Of a DNA stretch of 5,046 nt, positions 1 through 5,046 are shown one piece after another. The notes beneath the pieces were generated by a model that had not been told where the DNA came from, did not search any database, and worked only from the letters and a program-made list of their open reading frames with translations. This DNA comes from Opitutaceae bacterium (lineage in GTDB: Bacteria; Verrucomicrobiota; Verrucomicrobiia; Opitutales; Opitutaceae): positions 1 through 5,046 of the forward strand of contig JAHFTG010000189.1 of NCBI GenBank assembly GCA_023269455.1, in the 5' to 3' direction. The number at the start of each line of letters is the position of its first letter. Positions within the stretch are counted from its first letter, which is position 1. The translations under genes were made by a program, and so were the position numbers.

Positions 1-405
1 TGAACGGACCATGCCCTGAATCGAAACTTCGCGGGAGGCGTAGGATTCGATGTTGATGGTGACCTGGGGGCTTTTGAGGTAGCGGCCGTCGCGGTAGGCG
101 GCTTCGACGGCTTTCTGGGCGGCGCTGACGGTGAGGCCGACGACGCGGACTTCGCCGACGAGGGGGAGGTTGATGTTTCCCTTGGCATCAACGCGGGACA
201 TCGTCTTGAGGTCGTCCTCTTGGTAGATGTCCACGCGGAGAAGATCGGTGAGGGTGATGTCGTAGGCGAGGACGGCCTGATTGGGGGGCGTGGCGGCTTT
301 GCCATCGGCCGCGTGCAGAGATGCGAATGTGCCGGAGAAGGCGGCTAGAAGGGCGGTGAAAGTAAGAAACGGAAGGCTGAGAAACGAAAGAGGGCGCGGG
401 TTCAT
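1..405 (-). CDS. Wza-like polysaccharide export protein, N-terminal part (runs off window)
   Basis: This is the first 135 codons of an outer-membrane/periplasmic polysaccharide export (OPX, Wza-type) protein. In this family, subunits form the channel that passes capsule or exopolysaccharide to the cell surface. The ATG is at 405-403. Residues 1-32 form a signal peptide: R4, a hydrophobic stretch about 6-28, and a likely cleavage after SLHA (29-32). There is no lipobox cysteine, unlike E. coli Wza. Residues about 47-119 match the Poly_export domain: YDITLTDLLRVDIYQEDDL, then RVDAKGNINLPLVGEVRVVGLT, an Ala-rich helix and a PQVTINI strand. From about residue 127 (VSIQGMVRS) an SLBB domain begins and is cut by the window edge. 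The start codon lies 7 bp after the barrel gene's stop, with no clear Shine-Dalgarno, so translational coupling is likely. The domain call is firm; the exported polymer is unknown. Confidence 0.88.
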   Translation of the reverse strand, partial: MNPRPLSFLSLPFLTFTALLAAFSGTFASLHAADGKAATPPNQAVLAYDITLTDLLRVDIYQEDDLKTMSRVDAKGNINLPLVGEVRVVGLTVSAAQKAVEAAYRDGRYLKSPQVTINIESYASREVSIQGMVRS

Positions 406-412
406 GGTGGGT

Positions 413-1549
413 TTACCAGCGGGTGGACATGTTTAGAGTGAGAGCATTGCGGTCGTAGTTGCCGGGGCCGCGATTGGACCAGTTTTCAAAATAACTGTAG
501 GTGAGCGAGGCTTTGAAGTGGTCGCTGAGACTGTAGCTCACACCCACGCTCCAAGTGAAGTAGTAATCCTGGCGGCCGGGGTCGGTGCCGCTGAGGAACT
601 GGCTTTCACCGCCGCCGAGGCCGGCGTAAAGCGACCAGCGGGCGCGGAGCGCGTATTGCATGTCCAGGTTGGCGGAGAGGGTGTCGATGGTGGCATCGGT
701 GGCGGTCGTGCTGAAAGATTTGTTGAGGGTGCCGGTGAGGGTAAGACGGCGGTTGACGCTCCAACTGACGGAGGCGGTCGCGGTCCAACTGTCGAAGGTC
801 TGGCCGGTGGCGCTTTCCTGTCGGATTTGGTAGCCTGCACGCACCGTGCCATTTAGTTTGGGGATGATTTTTCCGGTCACGCCGACGGTGAAGGAATGGT
901 CGATGGTCTGGGTGCCGGCGCCGGAATCGCTCAACTGGATCGCGTAGCCGGCGATGAGGTCGCGCTCCGAGGTGTAAACGTAGAAGAGGTCCACGCTGGC
1001 TCCATAAGTCGTGAGGTTGTAGATGCCGGGCGCGGCCTGCTGGTAGGAGATAAGGCCGTAGTTGAGGCCTCCCGACAGGCTGTAGCGATCAATGACGGGG
1101 TATTTCCAGTTCAGGCCGGCGGCGTAGTTCCAGGAATCGGTGCGCATGTTGATGGCCGTATCGGCGCTGCTTTGGCGGGCGGCGCTGAGCGTGAAGGAGC
1201 CGGTGGTGCGACCGCTGCTTTTCACGAGCTCCAGGTTCATGGACGGATTGGAGAAATTTTGCGCGGTGTTGGTGCCGAACTGCCCGAGGGTCCAGTTGAT
1301 GCTGGCATTGATGCCGATGTAACCGGCGCGCCGGGCGTATTCGATGCCGAAGCTGCTCGAGGTGAGAACATCGCTGGCGCCGCCTTTGGTCGCGAAGATG
1401 TTGGAGTCATATCCGATCGAGACGGAGGCGTTGACGAAAACCTGGTCGCGGCCTTCGTTGAATTTTATCAGCGCCCAGCCTTGGGTCGCCGCAAATCCCA
1501 AGGTGGCGGCGATCATCGCCAGCCATCGCCAAAAAATCCTTTGACCCAT
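413..1549 (-). CDS. Outer-membrane beta-barrel protein, BBP2-like
   Basis: This is a 378-residue exported protein that I read as an outer-membrane beta-barrel of the BBP2 type often found in exopolysaccharide loci. A signal peptide spans about 1-26 (R4 and R8, hydrophobic core 9-21, likely cleavage after GWA). The mature part opens with a strand ending in YDSNIF (47-52), a signature of this group. About 16-18 amphipathic strands follow, alternating hydrophobic or aromatic with polar residues (for example YIGINASINWTLG, DSWTATASVSWSV, YYFTWSVGVSYSL). The chain ends LTLNMSTRW, with a terminal aromatic residue as expected for a BAM beta-signal. I see no cysteine. The gene lies 27 bp after the FecR gene and 7 bp before the export gene, so it is probably cotranscribed with both. 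No strong Shine-Dalgarno precedes the ATG. Whether it acts as a porin, a polymer pore or a scaffold cannot be told from sequence. Confidence 0.82.
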   Translation of the reverse strand: MGQRIFWRWLAMIAATLGFAATQGWALIKFNEGRDQVFVNASVSIGYDSNIFATKGGASDVLTSSSFGIEYARRAGYIGINASINWTLGQFGTNTAQNFSNPSMNLELVKSSGRTTGSFTLSAARQSSADTAINMRTDSWNYAAGLNWKYPVIDRYSLSGGLNYGLISYQQAAPGIYNLTTYGASVDLFYVYTSERDLIAGYAIQLSDSGAGTQTIDHSFTVGVTGKIIPKLNGTVRAGYQIRQESATGQTFDSWTATASVSWSVNRRLTLTGTLNKSFSTTATDATIDTLSANLDMQYALRARWSLYAGLGGGESQFLSGTDPGRQDYYFTWSVGVSYSLSDHFKASLTYSYFENWSNRGPGNYDRNALTLNMSTRW

Positions 1550-1576
1550 GATAAGAGTGATCGGAAAGGACGCGCG

Positions 1577-2449
1577 TTAGCGAGTGATGGCGGACGGGCT
1601 CACCGTGACTCCGGGCGGGATGGTGCCGGGGAGCACTTCGACGATGGTGATTTCCGGTGGCGTGTCGCCACCCTGGATGAAGACGCTGCCGTCCTTGTTG
1701 CGTTCGGACGTGGAAAAATAAACGGTTTTGCGCGCCATGCAGGCCATGTTGACCTTGTCGCCGAGGGCTTCCTTTTGATTGTCGGGAATGGCTTGGATTT
1801 TGATGACCGGAGGCGATGACGGAGAGCTGCGAGTGATGATGGCTTGCTGGCCGGGTTTCAGGGAATCGCCGCCGCCGTTCAGGTCTCCGCGCACGGTGAC
1901 ATCGCCTTCGATGAGAGAAACGGTGGTGGTGTCAGCGGTGGACTGGATAACGACCTTGCGGCCGCGAATGGCGATGCTGGCTTGAGGAGTGTTATAAACC
2001 ATTGTGCTGCCCGCGACCATTTTGCTGGTGCAGAGACCAACGGTGCCCCGTGGCAGGAAGGCCGAGGTCTGCGAAACGGAGGGCTCGACTTCGACGTCGC
2101 TGCGGTTGGGGGAAAAAGGCTCCTGCAGGAAGCGTTTAACCTCCAGCTTGGTGTCGGGATCGAAAAAGATGCCGGTGCCGTTCGACAGGACCAAGGCGTT
2201 GCTGGCATCGGGCTTGGTTTCGATGGTCGTGCCTTCGGCGGAATAGACGGATTTTTTGGTGAGATCGTCGATTCTGTCGCCGGTATTGATCGAGGAAGGG
2301 CCATCCACATCGGCAACGTAGAGCTTGCTAGTGGGATTTTTGCGACGGGCGGCATCATCGGCGTGCAACGAGGCTGCAAAAACCGCGAGACCTGTGACTG
2401 CACAAAGCCACAGGGCCGGTGTGGGAGAATAACGCAGTTTCGCCTTCAT
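1577..2449 (-). CDS. Exported FecR-domain protein
   Basis: This 290-residue protein has a signal peptide (K2, K4, R6; hydrophobic 12-28; likely cleavage after LHA at residue 30) and a FecR-type beta domain at about 71-206. Family features visible are the EGTTIETKPDASNALVLSNGT-type opening (72-92), a DPDTKLEV strand (97-104), the NTPQASIAIRG core (153-163), SLIEGDVTVRG (178-188) and a closing LKPGQQAII (197-205). The classical FecR anti-sigma protein has a cytoplasmic N-terminus and a membrane helix. This one is secreted and has no sigma-factor gene beside it, so a periplasmic or envelope role is more likely than sigma control. After the domain come C237 within NMACMARKTVYF and a Pro/Val-rich tail (264-290). 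C140 is the only other cysteine after the signal peptide. It is the first gene after the intergenic promoter. A weak AGGG lies 12 nt before the ATG. The exact function is unknown. Confidence 0.8.
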   Translation of the reverse strand: MKAKLRYSPTPALWLCAVTGLAVFAASLHADDAARRKNPTSKLYVADVDGPSSINTGDRIDDLTKKSVYSAEGTTIETKPDASNALVLSNGTGIFFDPDTKLEVKRFLQEPFSPNRSDVEVEPSVSQTSAFLPRGTVGLCTSKMVAGSTMVYNTPQASIAIRGRKVVIQSTADTTTVSLIEGDVTVRGDLNGGGDSLKPGQQAIITRSSPSSPPVIKIQAIPDNQKEALGDKVNMACMARKTVYFSTSERNKDGSVFIQGGDTPPEITIVEVLPGTIPPGVTVSPSAITR

Positions 2450-2461
2450 GTTGTTTTAATG

Positions 2462-2469
2462 CCCTAGTT
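2462..2469 (-). repeat. Extra copy of the palindrome half-site (AACTAGGG)
   Basis: The minus-strand octamer AACTAGGG at 2469-2462 repeats exactly the half-site at 2558-2551 inside the 32-bp palindrome, 89 bp away. The opposite palindrome arm carries the same site with one change (CCCTACTT, 2544-2537). This copy lies in the predicted 5' UTR about 50 nt after the start site. Its AGGG also sits 12 nt before the FecR ATG and may serve as a weak ribosome binding site. An 8-bp match could be chance. Confidence 0.3.
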
Positions 2470-2490
2470 TTGTCCGTAATGCGACTGATT

Positions 2491-2516
2491 CTACATGGGG
2501 CTGACGCCTCATGTAG
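2491..2516 (-). promoter_or_regulatory. Hairpin at the predicted 5' end of the operon mRNA
   Basis: On the transcribed strand, CTACATGAGGC (2516-2506) pairs with GCCCCATGTAG (2501-2491) around a GTCA tetraloop. That is ten pairs with one A-C mismatch (2509/2498). The predicted transcription start falls at or next to the first base of the stem, so the hairpin would cap the mRNA. Such 5' stem-loops can protect a transcript from decay. No U-tract follows, so it is not a plain attenuator, and I recognise no riboswitch family. Confidence 0.45.
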
Positions 2517-2521
2517 CGTAA

Positions 2522-2527
2522 ATTATA
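2522..2527 (-). promoter_or_regulatory. Consensus -10 box (TATAAT) of the FecR/BBP2/export operon
   Basis: A perfect TATAAT reads toward the FecR gene, 72 bp before its ATG. Transcription would start near 2514-2517, giving a 5' UTR of about 65-68 nt. No TTGACA-like -35 is found at 16-18 bp spacing; the best hexamer, TATAGA at 2550-2545, matches 3 of 6 positions. There is no TG extended -10. The -35 area is instead occupied by a large inverted repeat, so the promoter may depend on an activator or be blocked by a repressor. The call rests on sequence alone. Confidence 0.55.
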
Positions 2528-2531
2528 CCTA

Positions 2532-2563
2532 GACTCAAGTAGGGTCTATACCCTAGTTGAGTC
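2532..2563 (-). promoter_or_regulatory. 32-bp inverted repeat: probable operator, possibly also the leuS terminator
   Basis: Two 14-bp arms (2532-2545 and 2550-2563) pair at 13 of 14 positions around a 4-nt centre (2546-2549). The single mismatch is 2539/2556. The minus-strand left arm reads GACTCAACTAGGGT. The repeat begins 12 nt after the leuS stop and ends 4 bp before the TATAAT box, covering roughly -17 to -48 of the predicted promoter. This position fits a dimeric regulator's binding site. As RNA it would also form a strong hairpin after leuS, but the following TAGGTATAATTT is not a true U-tract, so intrinsic termination would be weak. Both roles may apply. Confidence 0.55.
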
Positions 2564-2575
2564 GGGGGCGGGCGA

Positions 2576-5046
2576 TTACTCAACCACAATATTGAGAATC
2601 TTCCCCGGAACGAAGACGACGCGCTTGATGGTTTTTCCGTCAAGGTGAGGCGCGGCTTCGGCGTGAGCCTGAGCGGCGGCTAGGGCGGTCTCCTGCGTGG
2701 CACCTACGGGGAGGAGGAGTTCGGCGCGTTTCTTACCGTTGATCTGGACGATGATTTTTTGCTCGGTGGAGACTAACTTGGCTGCGTCGAATTGGGGCCA
2801 GGCGGCTTCTTGGATCGAGCGGGTCGAGCCGCCGAGGCGTGCCCAGAGTTCTTCGGCAATGTGAGGCGCGAAGGGCGCGAGCAGTTGGAGGAAACCGAGG
2901 ACGGTGCGGTGGTTGACGCGTTCGGCTTTCTGAAGCGCGTTCGAGAAAATCATCATCTGCGAGATGGCGGTGTTGAAGCGCAGGGTCTCGATGTCATCGC
3001 CAACCTTCTTGATGGTTTCGTGGTAGAGCTTCACGAAGTCGGCGGGTTCGGCGCAGTCGTCGGCGAGGGCGATCTTGGGGTTGATGTCCTCGGAATCGCG
3101 GCCGATGCACTCGCGCCAGACTTTTTGAAGGAAGCGGAAGACGCCTTCGATCTGGGACATGCTCCACGGCTTCATGGCCTCGAGCGGGCCGAGGAACATG
3201 AGGTAGAGGCGAAGCGTGTCGGTGCCATGCGAGGCGATGAGCGTGTCGGGGCTGACGACGTTGCCGCGACTCTTGGACATTTTTTCGCCGTCTTCGCCGA
3301 GGATGATGCCTTGGTGGAAGAGCTTGGTGAACGGTTCGGACTGCGGGACGACGCCGAGGTCGAAGAGAACCTTGTGCCAGAAACGGGCGTAGAGGAGGTG
3401 GAGCACGGCGTGCTCGGCGCCGCCGACGTAGAGGTCGGGCACGCCCCAGTATTTCAGCGCCTCGGGCGAGGCGAAGGCGTCGGGGTTCTGCGGGTCGAGG
3501 AAGCGCAGGTAATACCAGCAGGAGCCGGCCCACTGGGGCATGGTGTTGGTCTCGCGGCGGGCGCGAATCCAAGTGTTGCCGACAGGCTGCGGCTGCGAGG
3601 CGGGGACGGCGGCGCCGGTGGTGAAATTGAACCAGAGCTCGAGCCACTCGGTGACGTTGGCGAGGGGGCTTTCGCCGTTGCCGCTGGGGAGGTAGGACTC
3701 GACTTCGGGGAGGGTGAGGGGGAGCGCATGCTCAGGGAGCGGAAGCGCGTAGTGGGTGACGCCGTCGTCGCTCACGTAGCTCACGGGCGCGGGCAGGTCG
3801 GTGCGGCCGGCGGTGGCGCGGGCGTAGTCGGCAGGGCTGACCCACACGATGGGGAAGGGCTCGCCCCAGTAGCGCTGGCGGGAGAAGAGCCAGTCGCGTA
3901 GCTTGTAGGTAACGGTGGCCTTGCCGCGGCCTTTGGCGGTGAGATCGGCGGTGATTTTTTGTTTCGCCTCGGCCCAGGGGAGGCCGGTGTAGCCGTCGGA
4001 GTGGACGAGTTTGCCGTCGCCGGTGTAGGGGAGTTTGGGCGAGCCGTGGCCATTGGTGGAATTGGCATCGTGGTCGGGCTCGATGACCTGGATGACGGGC
4101 AGTTGATACTGGAGCGCGAAGTCGTAATCACGCTGGTCATGCGCGGGCACGGCCATGATCGCGCCGGTGCCGTAACCCATGAGGACGTAGTCGGCGATCC
4201 ACACGGGGATGCGCGCACCGTTGGCAGGGTTGATCGCGAAGGCGCCGGTGAAAACGCCGGACTTGTCCTTGGCGAGATCGGTGCGCTCGAGGTCGCTCTT
4301 GCCGGCGATTTTTTTGCGGTAGGCTTCGACGGCGGGTTTCTGGGCGGGCGTGGTGAGGGCGTCCACGAGCGGGTGCTCGGGGGCGATGACCATGTAGGTG
4401 ACGCCGAAGACGGTGTCGGGGCGCGTGGTGAAAACCTTGAGGTCTCCGAGGGATTCTTTTTCGAGGGCGAAGAGCAATTCCGCGCCTTCGCTGCGGCCGA
4501 TCCAGGCTTCCTGCATGCGCTTGGTGGAGTCGGGCCAGTCAACGTCTTTCAAGTCGGCCAGCAGGCGCTCGGCGTAGGCGGTGATGCGGAGGACCCACTG
4601 GCGGAGATTGCGGCGTTCGACTGGGAAACCGCCGACCTCGGATTTGCCGTCAACGACTTCTTCGTTGGCGAGGACGGTGCGCAGCTCGGGGCACCACCAC
4701 ACGGGGCGTTCGTCGACGTAGGCCAGGCCTTTTTTGAAGAGCTGGAGGAAAATCCACTGCGTCCACCGGAAATACTTCGGGTCGGTCGTGTCCACTTCGC
4801 GTTCCCAATCGTAGGAAAAGCCGAGGGCTTTGATCTGGCGGCGGAAGTTGACGATGTTGTTCTGGGTGTTGGACGCGGGGTGCGTGCCGGTTTTCACCGC
4901 GTGCTGCTCGGCGGGGAGGCCGAACGCGTCCCAGCCGATGGGGTGGAGGACGTTGAAGCCCTTGGCGCGCTTGTAGCGGGCGATGATGTCGGTCGCGGTG
5001 TAGCCCTCGGGATGGCCGATGTGCAGGCCAGCGCCGGGCGGGTAGG
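2576..5046 (-). CDS. leuS: Leucyl-tRNA synthetase (N-terminus outside window)
   Basis: This class Ia synthetase charges tRNA-Leu with leucine in the cytoplasm. The frame is open to the window edge, giving 822 visible residues. About 45 N-terminal residues are missing compared with a typical 850-870 aa LeuRS. Visible in order: HIGH (5012-5023) followed by PEGYTATD and GWDAFGLPAEQ; a degenerate zinc region (WWCP, then EVVDGKSEVGGFPVERR, one Cys only); the CP1 editing domain with TTRPDT (visible residues 206-211) and HDQRD (302-306), which hold the conserved editing Thr and Asp; LRDWLFSRQRYWGEPFPIVW; RRETNTMPQWAGSCWYYLRF; KMSKS (3269-3283); the anticodon-binding helical domain; and the C-terminal domain ending in VVFVPGKILNIVVE. 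Catalytic and editing motifs look intact. The GTG at 4897 is an internal Val codon (AEQHAVKTG), not a start. A segment of about 25 residues (WLELWFNFTTGAAVP to GNTWIRA) replaces the second zinc knuckle. Confidence 0.98.
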   Translation of the reverse strand, partial: YPPGAGLHIGHPEGYTATDIIARYKRAKGFNVLHPIGWDAFGLPAEQHAVKTGTHPASNTQNNIVNFRRQIKALGFSYDWEREVDTTDPKYFRWTQWIFLQLFKKGLAYVDERPVWWCPELRTVLANEEVVDGKSEVGGFPVERRNLRQWVLRITAYAERLLADLKDVDWPDSTKRMQEAWIGRSEGAELLFALEKESLGDLKVFTTRPDTVFGVTYMVIAPEHPLVDALTTPAQKPAVEAYRKKIAGKSDLERTDLAKDKSGVFTGAFAINPANGARIPVWIADYVLMGYGTGAIMAVPAHDQRDYDFALQYQLPVIQVIEPDHDANSTNGHGSPKLPYTGDGKLVHSDGYTGLPWAEAKQKITADLTAKGRGKATVTYKLRDWLFSRQRYWGEPFPIVWVSPADYARATAGRTDLPAPVSYVSDDGVTHYALPLPEHALPLTLPEVESYLPSGNGESPLANVTEWLELWFNFTTGAAVPASQPQPVGNTWIRARRETNTMPQWAGSCWYYLRFLDPQNPDAFASPEALKYWGVPDLYVGGAEHAVLHLLYARFWHKVLFDLGVVPQSEPFTKLFHQGIILGEDGEKMSKSRGNVVSPDTLIASHGTDTLRLYLMFLGPLEAMKPWSMSQIEGVFRFLQKVWRECIGRDSEDINPKIALADDCAEPADFVKLYHETIKKVGDDIETLRFNTAISQMMIFSNALQKAERVNHRTVLGFLQLLAPFAPHIAEELWARLGGSTRSIQEAAWPQFDAAKLVSTEQKIIVQINGKKRAELLLPVGATQETALAAAQAHAEAAPHLDGKTIKRVVFVPGKILNIVVE

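Noticed and set aside
896..1819. 307-codon open frame on the plus strand, and the similar one at 1844-2467
   Set aside because: Both are antisense to the barrel and FecR genes, which have signal peptides and coherent fold patterns. The plus-strand products look like low-complexity shadows.
1577..2449. FecR-type anti-sigma factor with a partner ECF sigma gene
   Set aside because: The protein starts with a cleavable signal peptide, not a cytoplasmic anti-sigma domain, and no sigma factor gene is adjacent.
2450..2521. c-di-GMP (GEMM) or preQ1 riboswitch in the leader
   Set aside because: A c-di-GMP switch would suit a polysaccharide operon, but its conserved core sequences are absent. The ACAAAACTA stretch resembles a preQ1-I tail, but the required upstream loop is not there.
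2792..3901. 369-codon open frame on the plus strand opposite leuS
   Set aside because: It lies fully antisense to a LeuRS with intact motifs. Its Gly/Glu/Val-rich composition is typical of the complement of high-GC codons, and it has no recognisable domain.
4895..4897. GTG as start of leuS
   Set aside because: The frame continues upstream with GWDAFGLPAEQ and the HIGH motif, so this codon is an internal valine.
1..5046. CRISPR array, tRNA/rRNA gene, insertion sequence or attachment site
   Set aside because: No regularly spaced repeats, tRNA-like cloverleaf, transposase frame or terminal repeats were seen. The only non-coding stretch above 30 bp is the 126-bp spacer described.

Overview
The window is about 60% GC and is coded entirely on the minus strand. 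It holds four genes, read from right to left: leuS (leucyl-tRNA synthetase, 5' end outside the window), then a FecR-domain exported protein, an outer-membrane beta-barrel of the BBP2 type, and the first 135 codons of a Wza-like polysaccharide export protein. The LeuRS lacks most zinc-knuckle cysteines and carries the sequence RRETNTMPQWAGSCWYYLRF. Together with a FecR/BBP2/export gene set and weak or absent Shine-Dalgarno sequences, this suggests a Gram-negative of the PVC group, most likely Verrucomicrobiota (Opitutae-like). The assignment rests on remembered family resemblance, not on a search.

Layout: leuS occupies 5046-2576 and is complete at its C-terminus. A 126-bp gap (2450-2575) follows, and it is the only non-coding stretch longer than 30 bp. 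It contains a 32-bp near-perfect inverted repeat, a consensus TATAAT box reading toward the FecR gene, a second hairpin that would form the 5' end of the mRNA, and an extra copy of a half-site from the first repeat. The three downstream genes (2449-1577, 1549-413, 405-1) are separated by only 27 and 7 bp, so they very probably form one operon running out of the window.

Working model: the three-gene unit is the start of an exopolysaccharide or cell-surface polymer secretion locus. The Wza-like protein would form the export channel. The BBP2 barrel would be an outer-membrane component, and the FecR-domain protein a periplasmic or surface accessory without an adjacent sigma factor. leuS is a housekeeping gene that happens to lie upstream. 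The most notable non-coding signal is the palindrome covering the -35 region of a promoter with a perfect -10 and no recognisable -35, which suggests transcription-factor control of the operon.
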